Assembly (NCBI GenBank): GCA_039000515.1
Contig: JBCFYV010000100.1
Location: 26,966,818 to 27,030,817 of the forward strand
Source: Timema cristinae
Lineage: Eukaryota; Arthropoda; Insecta; Phasmatodea; Timematidae
DNA length: 64,000 bases
Direction: 5' to 3'
Below the pieces are notes generated by a model. It saw only the letters and a program-made list of their open reading frames with translations. It made no database searches and had not been told where the DNA came from. Shown here one piece after another: positions 52,860-63,933 of the stretch (position 1 is its first letter; each line of letters begins with the position of its first letter). A program made the translations under genes and the position numbers.

Positions 52860-52965
52860 GAACCGCATTCTACTACCTTTTCAGGTTATCTTCGTATTCA
52901 AAATATCGGGTTAGCGATGAGGCAAGTTGGATTTAAAGAAAATATACCAAAATTGGCGTGGAAGG
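52860..52965 (-). repeat. SINE C, 3' half
   Basis: GAACCGCATTCTACTACC, TTTTCAGGTTATCTTCGTAT, GGTTAGCGATGAGGCAAG, GAAAATATACC. The head is lost. Confidence 0.65.
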
Positions 52966-53409
52966 GAAGTAGAGACGTAACTAGACAGTAATAGGCCCGT
53001 GACAAGACTTTCATTCTGCACGCCCCCCCCCCCCCCAAACCTACTCTTCCCCAAGAAAAAAAAAGTAAACCCCCTAAAAAACGTATATGTAATTATAAAT
53101 TTTAATAAATGACATTTGCATTTATTATTGGAATTTTTTTTATAACTTACGTAGTGCAGGTCTCCATTTTAGGAAGAAAAAAAATTGTTTAATGAAAGTG
53201 TTACTGAAAAGAAGAAACTAGCTACTTAATGGATATAAACTTGATCTGGATTGAATAAGACTATATTAACAAATATTATAAACAAAATTAAAAGCAATAT
53301 TGACACTTAAAGAGGCTAAATAAACATTGAAATTTAAATTAATTTTGGGCAAATGGGCCTTCGTGATAGGCCCCATTTTGGGTGCGGACCTTGGACATTT
53401 TGCTACCTA
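52966..53409. other. No gene seen; C-run
   Basis: C homopolymer at about 53022-53036 in a hAT-like context (AGGCCCGTGACAAGACTTTC). AT-rich afterwards. Confidence 0.35.
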
Positions 53410-53644
53410 CAGTAGCCCCATAGCTTCTTTAGTGCTGACTGACAACTCACCGCTTACTTCTGACAGTCAATATTTAGGTATATACCTAAATGTTGACTGT
53501 CAGAAGTGACAGCTGCTAAACACATGTTTTTGCAGATAATATGGTTCGGCGTAGGGATACATAATTTGGTCTGGTAGCTTTTCAAAATATTTAGCTGTCA
53601 GCTGTGAGCTGTCAGTCAGCACCAAAGAAGCTATGGGGCTACTG
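53410..53644. mobile_element. Palindromic TA-flanked MITE
   Basis: Ends CAGTAGCCCCATAGCTTCTT, inverted over about 37 bases with one mismatch near the outside (TTTAGTGCTGACTGACA against TTTGGTGCTGACTGACA), flanked by TA at 53408-53409 and 53645-53646. Inside lies a second palindrome, 53457-53506 (CTTCTGACAGTCAATATTTA mirrored with one mismatch). 235 bp, no transposase; Tc1/mariner-type by target site. Confidence 0.85.
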
Positions 53645-53709
53645 TACGCCACCCTATCTATATTTAAGCCATCGGCGGTCCAGTTAATTGTGAGCATGAA
53701 GGGCTAGAC

Positions 53710-53800
53710 CATGGGTGGGGAACCTTTTGTCATTGGGAGGTGTCAGTTAACGGATTCCTATGAGGCCGCACCCTTCATGTACATAATATTTGCTAACAAA
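53710..53800. mobile_element. hAT-like left end
   Basis: CATGGGTGGGGAACCTTTTG followed by TATGAGGCCGCACCC: the CAGGGGTGGGGAACC... CCGCA pattern of hAT termini with one change. Right end not identified. Confidence 0.5.
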
Positions 53801-53964
53801 TTCCAAATTATGATAATGCGCCAAACATAGATAGATATATCAATAAGAGTCGGTTATATTTTTAACACTGTGCTTTAAAAATAGCAATATTTTTTTTTTT
53901 ATTCATTAAGATACACGCCTTTTGAGAATGTACTGTATAATTTATAAACTATGAAGATACATAA

Positions 53965-54185
53965 TTATCTTCTTCGGTGGTTGCATGGACTAAGGTGCTA
54001 CTCTCGCAATAGAATAGACTGCTGATGACAGAAGATCGAGAATCTAAACTAGTTCGGTCGTATGTACCGAGTTTTTTTCCAAAATGGTTTTCCACTCTTC
54101 CTCCACACAAATACGGCTGCTGCACCAAACAATTCAAAAGGTCGCATGTCTTAATCCCTGCCTTAAACCATTCGACCCCTGAAGC
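53965..54185 (+). repeat. SINE C-like copy
   Basis: TCTTCGGTGGTTGCATGGAC, ACTCTCGCAATAGAATAGAC, TTTTCCACTCTTCCTCCACA. It changes at 54115 into another piece ending ACCCCTGAAGCGGG, a minus-strand C head end. Confidence 0.6.
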
Positions 54186-54317
54186 GGGTTTGTTTGTTAC
54201 CATGGGTTGCCATTTATTTGCTTCAAGAGACTTTCATCGAGGTAGGGTGATATAGTCAACATTACACAAATAAAATAAATACACCTACCATCTTGTAAAG
54301 AACAGCATTTTGTTTTC

Positions 54318-54540
54318 TGCATCTTACTAACTATCCAGACTATATCCATTTATTTAAAATAACTCGTAATGGATGAGGAAATAATTTTGAGATAAGATAC
54401 CCACATTTGCGTGCGGGTTATAGTGGGAAATGATTTAGGAAAAAAACATCATTTGTTCACCCGGATGAGATACAAACACAGAACACCATGTCCCCGATAA
54501 ATCAGACTATATGAGCTTTACATTTAATCCGCGTCTCCAA
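54318..54540 (-). repeat. SINE C copy
   Basis: GCATCTTACTAACTATCCAG, ACTCGTAATGGATGAGGAAA, TCACCCGGATGAGATACAAA. Head decayed. Confidence 0.65.
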
Positions 54541-54699
54541 CGGTGCACAACTTGAATTAGGTGAATTCACATCATTGTGGTTACACCAAACACTCTTCAC
54601 AATAATGAGGGTGCATTCCCTTTAAGACTGCCCTCTAAATCTCTACCCTTCAGAATAAGCTGTAAGTAATTTAATAGCAGCAAAAACTTAAGGGTAACC

Positions 54700-54917
54700 C
54701 GCTTCGGTGGCCTCATGTTTTAAGACGTCACTCTTGCCATAGACTAGACTGACAATGACGGGAATCCCGGTCGGGTGTACTGAGGGTGGTTTTTCCTATC
54801 TCCTTCCACGAAAATACGGGTACATTTAATCTAAATTCAGCCTTCTTCATCCCTAACACACAGCATAATTAGTACATATGCGTATAACAGGTAGTAATAC
54901 GGGTGTTAAAAAATAAT
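54700..54917 (+). repeat. SINE C copy
   Basis: CCGCTTCGGTGGCCTCATG head, GACGTCACTCTTGCC, GGTCGGGTGTACTGAGGG, short body, 3' end GCGTATAACAGGTAGTAATA. Confidence 0.85.
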
Positions 54918-55689
54918 CGAAGAGTAAGTAACTAGCACATCGAGGTAATTTCACAAACCAAAGGACAAACTAAATTCGTTTCCTCTACTTTGAACGCTTA
55001 TTGAAAGGTTATTTTAGGTATTTAATTCCTGTTCTGAATTTTAAGGAAATCGATGCCTTTCCCCTCTTTCACCACGCTTCCTTCTTCCCGCCCATAAATG
55101 GTTTAAAAATACGGGGCTACGTAAATTGGGTCCCAAGAGTTGTGCCCCCTTTCAACAATAGCCTACGTAAAATGGTCCACTACTTGAAATGGATACCTAA
55201 AATGGGTCCCAATATTTTGAAACTGATACCTGACCGTAGCTTAAAAAGTATTACTATACATTCTCAATCTAAGCATTATCTACGATAATAATTCAATTTC
55301 AAATTTACATAGTGCCTTTTTGTTTGCACTGTTGGCAGTTAAACAGTGCAGCGCAGTATTTTTTTTTTTTCACGCTGTTGGCTTACATAACATCAGAGCT
55401 CAGTTACATAGTGCAGAGCAGTCCATCCAGTTCAATGGAAGCTAGGACAATTTTTTTAAAATATTCATATTTCATGGATATAATATTAGATATCACAAAC
55501 CTCTCAAGTATTGAATTCAATATTCAATTCAACCTCCACGTGGTGTCTGTTGGGTAACGCTAATGGGATGGCTAAAGATGGGACCCAGAAGACGGGATCC
55601 ATTTTACCTATATCTTTTTTCCAACCAGAACCCAATTTGACATGATTTTGACAGGCTATTATTTATGCTTTTAGTGAAGATTATGCCAT
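54918..55689. other. No gene seen
   Basis: A 95-aa ORF (55001-55288) has two similar stretches (WVPRVVPPF and WIPKMGPNI) reflecting a loose local repeat of TGGGTCCCAA-type strings. No known domain. An 81-aa ORF at 55312 likewise. Confidence 0.3.
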
Positions 55690-55985
55690 CTAAATATCAT
55701 ATTCTCAAAATTTAAAAATGACACCTGAGCACGGGAATCGAACCCGGGACCTTTGTGATAGTACGCCAATGCTCTAACAACTGAGCTATCTAGGAATCGT
55801 AGTCAACAATTTCTGCACGTCCATCATAGATTATACCTTAAAATATGACTGACTAAAATAACTTCATACATAAGACAACTCCTGGATAGCTCAGTGGTTA
55901 GAGAGAGTATTGGCGTGCTAAGCCAAAGGTCCCGTGTTCAAATCCCGTGTCCCGGTGTCATATTTCAATTTTCAGAATAAAATAT
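55690..55985. repeat. Inverted pair of SINE D tRNA-like units
   Basis: Minus-strand unit 55690-55800 (ATGACACCTGAGCACGGG, AATCGAACCCGGGACC, TACGCCAATGCTCTAAC) faces plus-strand unit 55880-55985 (CTCCTGGATAGCTCAGTGGT, TTGGCGTGCTAAGCCAAAGG, ATCCCGTGTCCCGGTGTCAT). Their 5' ends face each other across about 80 bases. Each unit has an A box (TAGCTCAGTGGT) and a B box. The anticodon-type loop reads GTGCTAA; no long variable arm. With 3' AATTTT-type ends facing outwards, transcription from both would diverge. Confidence 0.8.
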
Positions 55986-56336
55986 ATGAAAAGCCGACAT
56001 AGAACAAATAAACATAAAATAAAACGTTTTCCAACGTCTTATATTTTATTGAAGTCAATAATATATCTACAGCCACAAAGGTGTTATTTTTAATGTTTTT
56101 ACTTACGTTATTGGAGTTAATATCTAATAAAACACTCACTTAGGCAAATTTATAAATTTTCTTTCTTTAATATTCAGGCGTTTTTATATATTTTCAATTC
56201 GATTATAGTTATTCAATACATTTCATAATAGTCCTAGTACGTCAACAAGTTTTGATTTTTAAATAATAAAAAAAAGTCTAAATGAAAAGTGGCACACTAA
56301 ATTAATTCAAAATTCAGATAGCCTTTAAGTATAACA
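55986..56336. other. No feature seen
   Basis: AT-rich spacer without ORF or repeat signature. Confidence 0.4.
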
Positions 56337-56537
56337 ATGGCTGGAAAAGTTTCGCCATTCCTGCCTTATAGCATCTGGACAGAAGGACCTTTCATACCAA
56401 GGTTTCCACGAAATATAGGGGATGATGTATCAAAGGTTGTCTTCCTGGTGGAAAGGTATAGACACACTGCTCTAGAGAATATCCTTTCGGCTGTTGTCCA
56501 TTCCGAACCTACCAGAGCAGGAATGCCGTTTGGTTAG
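56337..56537 (+). CDS. Unrecognised 66-aa ORF (tentative)
   Basis: ATG in a fair context (ACAATGG) opens MAGKVSPFLPYSIWTEGPFI, later VVFLVERYRHTALENI and AGMPFG before the TAG. The composition is protein-like rather than repeat-like. The last codons overlap GGTTAGT, which could be a splice donor, so this might be a first exon. No family recognised, no neighbours to support it. Confidence 0.25.
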   Translation: MAGKVSPFLPYSIWTEGPFIPRFPRNIGDDVSKVVFLVERYRHTALENILSAVVHSEPTRAGMPFG

Positions 56538-56624
56538 TAATGGAATATAGGGCTGATTTTCTGTTTGAATACCGAGTCAAATTCGTGACTCTTAACCTAT
56601 TGTTATGATTTGTTATTGTTGTTA

Positions 56625-56625
<1 letters not shown>

Positions 56626-56661
<36 letters not shown>

Positions 56662-56935
56662 GCACCAAGTCTTACTACCCGTTCGGATTATACGCAATTA
56701 CGCTAATGTGTAGGGTGATTGTGAGATGAAATGGAGGATCTACAGTTTAACGTGGGATCCGAACCACGATGGGGTCCTGACATTCCACACATTCACAAGA
56801 TGTGATTAATACACGTCTTGTCAGAGGTGAAGGAAGGGTTTGGCAATCAGATAAATCTATGTCGGGACCGAGGATTGAACCCCGGACCCCCAACACAGAA
56901 GTCTGACACCTTACCCTAGACCACCAGGTCACCGC
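56626..56935 (-). repeat. SINE B copy with target duplication
   Basis: TTA run at about 56630-56660, GCACCAAGTCTTACTACCCG, head ending CCACCAGGTCACC. Perfect 12-bp duplication TATGATTTGTTA at 56614-56625 and 56936-56947. Confidence 0.95.
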
Positions 56936-57060
56936 TATGATTTGTTAAATCTGTGAAATGAAACTAGTGAAATTCGGATGTAAGTAAATTATATTTGTGT
57001 TTAATATTGATTTGTTTAATAAATTGGTGAAAATTAATCTATGTGAATGATAGCGTTTGG

Positions 57061-57305
57061 CACCCGCCTTGGTGGCGTAGTTGGCTAACGCGCTAGTCGT
57101 GTTGAGCTTGACTGCTGAGGACGGGGAGATCGAGGTTGGAATCTCGGTCGGGTGAACTGGGGTGGTTTTTCCTAAATGGTTTTCCAATCTCCCTCCACGC
57201 AAATGCGGGTTCACTTCCTCTAATTCAACCTTCCCAATTCCTAATCCATTAGCGTAATTAGTACTTAAAACGTATAAGCCGAACGGGTAGTAAGACGCGG
57301 TGCTA

Positions 57306-57340
<35 letters not shown>
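57061..57340 (+). repeat. SINE A copy with target duplication
   Basis: CACCCGCCTTGGTGGCGTAG to GACGCGGTGCTAAATAATAT and a TTA-type tail. Duplication TGATAGCGTTTGG at 57048-57060 against TGATATTGTTTGG at 57341-57353, two mismatches. The 89-aa minus ORF is this SINE. Confidence 0.92.
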
Positions 57341-57341
<1 letters not shown>

Positions 57342-57353
57342 GATATTGTTTGG

Positions 57354-57994
57354 TTTTCGCGTGAAGGTAGGATTTAGTCTAGAGGTGATACGCTTTCCAT
57401 TCCACCATTTTAAATAATAAGGCTGCAATAGTACCTATTTAAATAACCAGGTATCATTAATTTTCCACGTAACATTCCAGTGTACAGTCTCAACTCTAAC
57501 TATCGTTGAATACTATTCTCCCATAATTTAATCCCTGATTACAATACCCCTCGAGTTTGGTAGACTGATTTATTGAAGCAACAAAGGAAGGGACTTACAA
57601 TAGATTATAGTGATCAACTATTGTCTGAATACTTACAAATGTAGTTCTAGAGAGGTTTTTATTTTTGAAACATAAAATCGTGATATATATATATATTGTA
57701 TGATGAGGGTTGTTATGATGAAAAAAAAAATACTTTTAAAGGAAACGCTCTCTCCATTTGATTTAATGTGTTTAAAAAAAATTCATTTGCATGAAATATA
57801 ATTTTAGTATTAAGACGTACACAAGATTAAGAACACATAATATTGCCATTTCCTCGTAATAAAGTAAAATAAAGTCTTATATACAAATTAATTTTCGTCA
57901 GGTTTGGTAGAGTTTTGGTAAAAATACAAACATTTTTTGTTTTGGTAAACATTTGATAACATTTTCACTATATTATTAATATGCTTAGAGCCAC
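57354..57994. other. No feature seen
   Basis: AT-rich. A short TATATATATATA tract near 57683 and A runs near 57722. No repeat family or gene. Confidence 0.4.
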
Positions 57995-58235
57995 TTATGT
58001 GGCCGCATGGTCTCAGGCGTTAGTCTCGCAGCAGACTAGACTGCAGATGACGGGGAAATCGAGGTTCGAATCTCGGTCGGGTGTATTGAGGTTTAAAAAA
58101 AATATTCCAATCTCCCTCCATGAAAATATGAGTACACTTCCTAATTAATAAAACCTTCCTAATCCCTATAAACCATTATGTAATTAGTACATAAGCGTAT
58201 AACCCGAACGGATAGTAAGAAATGGTGTTAAAAAA
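57995..58235 (+). repeat. SINE C copy, near complete
   Basis: ACTTATGTGGCCGCATGGTC, GACTGCAGATGACGGGGAAA, GGTTCGAATCTCGGTCGGG with an intact B box, 3' end CGTATAACCCGAACGGATAG. Confidence 0.88.
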
Positions 58236-58882
58236 AGTTGCACTTAGAAAAAAAAATATTTGATTGTCGTATACCTCTGTGAATAACGTTTCATAAAGTT
58301 TATATAAAACTATAAAATAAGTGTATTCCTATTTAAATCAGACGGTAAATATAGTTCCAAAAAGTATTTGGAATATTTATATGTAAACGTTAAAAAGTAG
58401 GTCTTTGCATAGAAGAGGTAAAGTAAAGAACTATGAATCCTTATTTAAACATGTGTCTTATCACATCCAGACATCCTCCGGGAAATATTAGATTGTGTAA
58501 CGATTATAATCTCCACATCAAGGTCAAGTCATCCTTTTTTATAAACCAATGATATTAATTCACACTACACCCAATATCACCGCTGATGGAACTACAGGTC
58601 TAACGCCACGCGGTCGTATTCGTTCCGGCGTCCTTAGTTCGGATCATGACCGGGTTAGTATACGCCCTAGACACACGTGAGTTTGTTTATATCTCATCAC
58701 TAGATCTAAATATTTAAACATATTGTGTTCGGGCGTAAGGCAATTTCACGTTCCCTGTCAACGATTAGACTGGGTTTGATTTAAATGAAAGTTAACCTAA
58801 ATTAAAAATCACAAATTAATCTCTAGGATAAACATTGGTTCTATTTATAAAATAATACATTTAATGAATCAAATAGCCAAAG
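58236..58882. other. No gene seen
   Basis: GTCTAACGCCACGCGGTCGT and AGTTCGGATCATGACCGGG at about 58590-58655 look like another degraded tRNA-like head. Otherwise spacer. Confidence 0.35.
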
Positions 58883-59142
<260 letters not shown>

Positions 59143-59199
59143 AAATAGCCAAAGCTATTATTTATGTTTTTTTAGGGAGGATCACTCCATCTAGATATA

Positions 59200-59345
59200 T
59201 TCTAAAAATTGAAAAATGACACCTGGACACGGGAATCGAACCCGGGACCTTTGTCTTAGTACGCCAATGCTTTAACCACTGAGCTATTCAGGAATCGTCC
59301 CGTGCCCAGGGTCATTCTTCACTCATATTTTAAGGCACATTTAAT
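59200..59345 (-). repeat. SINE D copy with best-preserved head
   Basis: On the minus strand: CTGAATAGCTCAGTGGTTAA, TTGGCGTACTAAGACAAAGG, TCCCGGGTTCGATTCCCGTG, TCCAGGTGTCATTTTTCAAT. The extension AATCGTCCCGTGCCCAGGG and CACTCATATTTTAAGGCAC lies 5' of the head and partly repeats the acceptor sequence in inverted form. Confidence 0.85.
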
Positions 59346-59449
59346 AATGGGAGTTAAGTTGGAGTGACTCCACGAGTGTGTAAAAGACGTTTGAACTGAA
59401 AGATGGTTTGATCATGAGTCTCTCTCTAATGGCTGCCGCGAGGTCTCCT
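59346..59449. other. No feature seen
   Basis: Short spacer. Confidence 0.4.
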
Positions 59450-60075
59450 TCCCAACAAGGACGTGGTATCGAAAGAAAAGTATCGATACTGTACTCATTT
59501 AAAGTATTGGAAGAAAAATATCGATACGTACTAATATCGAAAGAAAATTATCGATAACAATAAATATTGGTATAGAAATTTTAATTTAGAAACATATCTT
59601 TTTTATTAAGTAATAACTTAAACTTTTGTATAATAATATTGGTATTTTCATATTTATCTAAACAATGAAAACTACAATGATCTAACCATGTTACAGTATA
59701 TTTAGGTATATCGCGTCTATGTTATGTGTTGGAACTTGGAAGGTATGATCTAGATAATATTGTATAATGGATATTATAAAATGTTTACCATACCAGCTAT
59801 TAAAATGTTTATGAAAATGTAGCTGATGGAAAGTTATTTTATAGCTAAATATGATTAGAAATATATTTTTTCAATCTATTTTTAACTTTCTCTAACCATA
59901 GTAAAAATTTAATCCAAGTATGAGTGAAGATAACATAAAAGTTGTTTGTTTCGATACCGATCCGATACCGGAGTGTGAATACTAATATCAGTCAAAGTAT
60001 TGGTTAAAAGTACTAGTATCGAAAGGAAAATATAGATATTAATAGAGTATCGATACTTTTTTTTCGCATCCCTAC
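59450..60075. mobile_element. hAT-like element with TATCGATA clusters
   Basis: Left part: GGTATCGAAAGAAAAGTATC, GATACTG, with AATATCGATACG and AATTATCGATAAC. Right part: AGTATCGATACTTTTTTTTC and GCATCCCTA near 60075, reverse complement TAGGGATGCGAAAAAAAAGT. Clusters of ATCGATA at both ends and a CAGGGATGCG-like terminus fit a hAT derivative. The left terminus is not resolved and there is no transposase. Confidence 0.5.
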
Positions 60076-60640
60076 TTCCCACCCTCACGTGGTCCAAGAG
60101 ATCATCCACTCTCCTTGGGGGATTTCCCTTGAAAGAAGGAAATCTGACAATGTCGCTTTCACTATCATTTAAATCTGCACCTCAAGACGGGGAGATCTTT
60201 TACAATTTGTACTGTTATTTACTACTAGTTTTTAAGTATCGTAAATACTAAAAAAGACAGTTTGTATTATACCCTTATTTTATAAAGTGAGACCAAATGG
60301 CACTCCAGTACGTCCTCCATTAAAACTCATCAATCCTGTTAAGTTAGCATGAAATATATCTTATGCTTCACTGGCATTATAGATGAAATATTATTTTCAC
60401 TCTCTCGGTTAACTGTTGCAAATCTCCTCGCTTTCCGTTATGTCGGAAGCTGGTGTTCTGGGGCAAGAAGAAGCCACTACTGGCAACACCCTATGGTCCA
60501 GCGTTTCAAAATGTTCCTATATTTAAGAGAAGACTGAACAAACGAAAACAAGAAAATGTTGACGCTGTTTCCCATTAATTTTGTAACCATGCAGAACCCT
60601 CACAGATAATATCCAGCGTGGTCATTTTTTATAATATTAT
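60076..60640. other. No gene seen
   Basis: A 62-aa ORF (60349-60537) without a motif. A TTA-rich stretch starts near 60633. Confidence 0.35.
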
Positions 60641-60652
60641 TATATTATTATA

Positions 60653-60684
<32 letters not shown>

Positions 60685-60898
60685 TATAGCACCGCGTCTT
60701 ACTACCCGTTAGGGTTATACGCACTTAAGCTAATGTGTAATGGTAGGGTGACTGTGAGATGAAATGGAGGACCTACAGTTTAACGTGGGATCCGAACCAC
60801 GGCGGAGGCCTGGAATTCCCCACATTCACAAGTTGTGATTAATACACGGACCCCCAGCACACAAGTCTGACACCTTACCCCTAGAACAACAGGTCACC
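60641..60898 (-). repeat. SINE B copy with internal deletion
   Basis: TTA tract, then GCACCGCGTCTTACTACCCG at 60689, body, and a jump from AATACAC to GGACCCCCAGCACACAAGTC that removes the B-box region. Head ends AGGTCACC. Confidence 0.88.
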
Positions 60899-60900
60899 TT

Positions 60901-61186
60901 AATAATAATAATAATAAATAATAATAATAATAATAATAATTTAGCACCGCGTCTTACTACCCGTTCGAGTTATACGCTTTAAGTATTAATTACGCTAATG
61001 GATTAGGAATTGGGAAGGTTGAATTAGAGGAAGTGAATCCGCATTTGCGTGGAGGGAGAGTGGAAAACCATTTATGAAAAACCACTCCCAGTTCATCCGA
61101 CCGAGATTCGAACCTCGATCTCCCCGTTCTCAGCAGTCGAGCTCAACACGACTAGCGCGTTAGCCAACTACGCCACCGAAGCGGGT
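60901..61186 (-). repeat. SINE A copy
   Basis: (TAA)n at 60901-60940, 3' end GCACCGCGTCTTACTACCCG, head ending CACCGAAGCGGGT. It adjoins the SINE B at 60898 through its tail. Confidence 0.9.
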
Positions 61187-61864
61187 ACCCAGGCTATTGA
61201 AAGATGGATGCCTTAGCTTAGACCATTCCACCGCTGAACTGATGTTTTTTATAATGCAAGCTGTAAGACGTATTCTAATATAAATCGAATGGTTTGTAAA
61301 AGACATTTAAAAACATAAAAATAAAGAAGCATTTAATTAACAAAAAAAATAGAGCGCTTGCCGTCAATCTACAGTGAGGCTCTTAATTTTAATTTTTTTT
61401 ATTAATGTCTTTGCAAAACCTTTCTTGAAACTATTTGAACAGATGGTTGTCTCGGGTATTTGATCCCTTTTAGACAAGAAGTGAATGACAGGGAGACAAA
61501 TGAGCCCTTAAGGTTCTTGTAGAATAAAAAGCACATTTAAATTTTTTTGGTCCGAATTGAAAACCGTTAGAAGATGTTTCTTAGGAACGAAAAAAAAACC
61601 TAAGGTCTACACAGGTGTGTACTAAAGGTACTAAATGAAATAAAAACGAGCATCGTGGGTTTGTTGGAAACTAAATAGTTAATTTATACATAACAATCAT
61701 TTATTTAGCTTTATATGTTTCTTGGACAGTAATTACGATGTAAACAAGATTAAAAAAAGATTTAATTTACTCTACTTAATGGTTGTTGTTAATTTAAGGA
61801 TTGATAAAAAGGAATTTTGTTCTAACCAGAATCTTTCTATCCTACGGATCTCGTACTACTTGCA
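61187..61864. other. No gene seen
   Basis: 61190-61240 carries a C-like head end (GCTTAGACCATTCCACCGCT). The remainder is AT-rich spacer with a 65-aa ORF of no known motif. Confidence 0.4.
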
Positions 61865-61975
61865 CTGGGGGTCATGCGACCTAAGGTGTCAAGCTCACAA
61901 TTTAGTGGACTGCTGGTGAAGAATAGATCAGGGTTCAAATCCCAGCTGGATGAATTAGGAGTGGTTCCCCCCTTT
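61865..61975 (+). repeat. SINE C, head half
   Basis: GGGGGTCATGCGACCTAAGG, GGTTCAAATCCCAGCTGG, ATTAGGAGTGGTTCCCCCC. It breaks off before the body. Confidence 0.65.
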
Positions 61976-62001
61976 AGTTTAATAATACTATTTAATATTT
62001 A

Positions 62002-62242
62002 GCACCACGTCTTACCACCCGTTCGGGTTATACGCTTTAAGTACTAATTACGTTAATGGATTTAGGAATTTGGAAGGTTGAATTAGAGGAAGTGAACCTG
62101 CATTTGTGTGGGAGAGTGGAAAACCATTCAGGAAAAACCACCCCCAGTTCACCCGACCGAGATTCGAACCTCGATCTCCCCGTCCTCAGCGGTCGTGCTC
62201 AACACGACAAGCGCGTTAGCCAACTACGCCACCGAGGCGGGT
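62002..62242 (-). repeat. SINE A copy
   Basis: GCACCACGTCTTACCACCCG to head ending CACCGAGGCGGGT. ORFs of 74 and 93 aa are its translations in two frames. A target duplication is not clear (CTTTAGTTTAATAATAC against CTTTTGTTTATTAC). Confidence 0.9.
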
Positions 62243-62354
62243 CTTTTGTTTATTACTTTGGTCTTCCCATCTTCCCTCACGCTAATATGGTTGCACTTCA
62301 TCTTATACTCCCTGCTCATCCCTTTACTCTAGATTAAGTTTCTAATATACATGA

Positions 62355-62590
62355 GATCCGTATGGGTGATAACACATCTAACAACGTATCACTCTGGAGT
62401 GTAATTGGATTGCCTAAAACAGGGATATCGGGGTTCGAACCCAGTGAAGGTTTAAACCGAAGAGGTTTTTAGCTAAATGGCTTCCCACTCTCCCTTCACG
62501 CAAATGCGGGGTAATTTCTTCTTCATCCCTATCATAAGCGTGATTAATGTATCCGTGAATCCTGGACGGGTACTAGGATGCGGTGAGATA
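62355..62590 (+). repeat. SINE C copy
   Basis: GGTGATAACACATCTAACAA, GGGGTTCGAACCCAGTGAAG, TTCCCACTCTCCCTTCACGC, 3' end CCTGGACGGGTACTAGGATG. It lacks (TAA)n. Confidence 0.75.
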
Positions 62591-62780
62591 AAAAGAAATA
62601 TTAAAAGAGTTATTTGTTATAAAAACTTACCTTGAGTAATGTTTCCTTACATCTTACTTTAAAAGGCGAGTAACTCAATTGGGGGTAACACTTGGGTGGC
62701 ATGCTTTTTATAGTGAGATCCGAATCATTAGTTCCCAACTTTCTTCAAATCCACGCGATTACCTCATCATAGCAAATTTG

Positions 62781-63314
62781 ATGACCTGGTGGTCCAGAGG
62801 TAAGGTGTCACGACTTCTGTACTGAGGGTCCGGAGTTCAATCCTCGGTCCCGACACAGATCTATCTGATTACCAAACCCTTCCTTCACCTCTGATAAGAC
62901 GTGTATTTTATTATTATTAGCACCACGTCTTACTACCCGTTCGGTTTATACGCACTTACCCTAATGTGTAATGGTAGGGTGATTGTGAGATGAAATGAAG
63001 GACCTACAGTTTAACGTGGAATCCGAACCACGGAGGCGACCTGGCATTCCACACATTCACAAGATGTCTTGTCAGAGGTGAAGGAAGGGTTTGGAAATCA
63101 GATAAATCTGTGCCGGGACCGAGGATTGAACCCCGGCCGGCAAGACGTGTATTAATCACAACTTGTGAATGTGGGGAATGCCAGGCCTCCACCGTGGTTC
63201 GGATTCCACGTTAAACTGTAGTTCCTTCATTTCATCTCACAATCACCCTACCATTACACATTAGCGTAAGTGCGTGTAACCCGAACGGGTAGTAAGACGC
63301 GGTGCTAATAATAG
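62781..63314 (+). repeat. SINE B copy split by another SINE B
   Basis: Head ATGACCTGGTGGTCCAGAGG to GATAAGACGTGTATT, then after the inserted copy AATCACAACTTGTGAATGTG to the 3' end. Perfect 12-bp duplication ATAGCAAATTTG at 62769-62780 and 63315-63326. Confidence 0.95.
62908..63141 (-). repeat. 5'-truncated SINE B inside a SINE B
   Basis: Reverse copy from the tail TTATTATTATTAGCACCACG to a break in the head at CCCCGGCCGGC; A-box end missing. Perfect 12-bp duplication AAGACGTGTATT at 62896-62907 and 63142-63153, so truncation happened at insertion. Confidence 0.95.
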
Positions 63315-63341
63315 ATAGCAAATTTGTATTTTTAATTTATT

Positions 63342-63566
63342 TAGCATCGCATCTTACTACCCGTTCAGGCTATGCGCATATGCATTAATAATGCTAATGT
63401 ATTAGGGATGAGGAAGGAAAAATTTCAGAGGCTATCTACCCATATTTGCGTAGAAGGAAAGTGGGAAAACAATTGAGGAAAATCCACCCTCATAAGACCA
63501 GATTGGGATTCGAGTCCTTATAACCTCGAGTGACGCCTTCTAGATCATTCTATCACTGAATCGGGT
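63342..63566 (-). repeat. SINE C copy
   Basis: GCATCGCATCTTACTACCCG, ATTAGGGATGAGGAAGGAAA, GATTGGGATTCGAGTCC, head ending CACTGAATCGGGT. Confidence 0.85.
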
Positions 63567-63933
63567 ACATTTTCTTTAAAAGACTAGTTTTTATTTACCT
63601 GAAGCTCCTGAACACTTTTTATACCCATTTTGATAAATTTACTGCTCTTAATTGAAGGAATGTTTTGCTTTAACGAGGTTTTTAACGCACAATTTCTGAA
63701 TCGACTTACTATTTTAACGGACGGCTTACAAACAAACCAAATATTAAAATATATAGTACACAACATAGAGTCCCCAAGCCAACCGGTTATACCTTTTTTG
63801 GGGCATTTCAGAAATTGAATCTAAAACCCCTAATAAAGTAGATAGACTCATTGTAGCTCACAATATTCAATATTAGAGCATTATTATTTCGTTCAAAATT
63901 ATTGTAATTTTTTAACTGTTCTCTCAACGCAAG
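63567..63933. other. No gene seen
   Basis: Overlapping ORFs of 60-62 aa on both strands around 63584-63818 show no motif. Confidence 0.4.

Noticed and set aside
59219..59295. A functional tRNA gene
   Set aside because: A and B boxes are present, but the same unit recurs with a non-tRNA extension and decay elsewhere, the stems are imperfect, and the anticodon-like ACT with a short variable arm does not suit tRNA-Ser. It is a tRNA-derived repeat.
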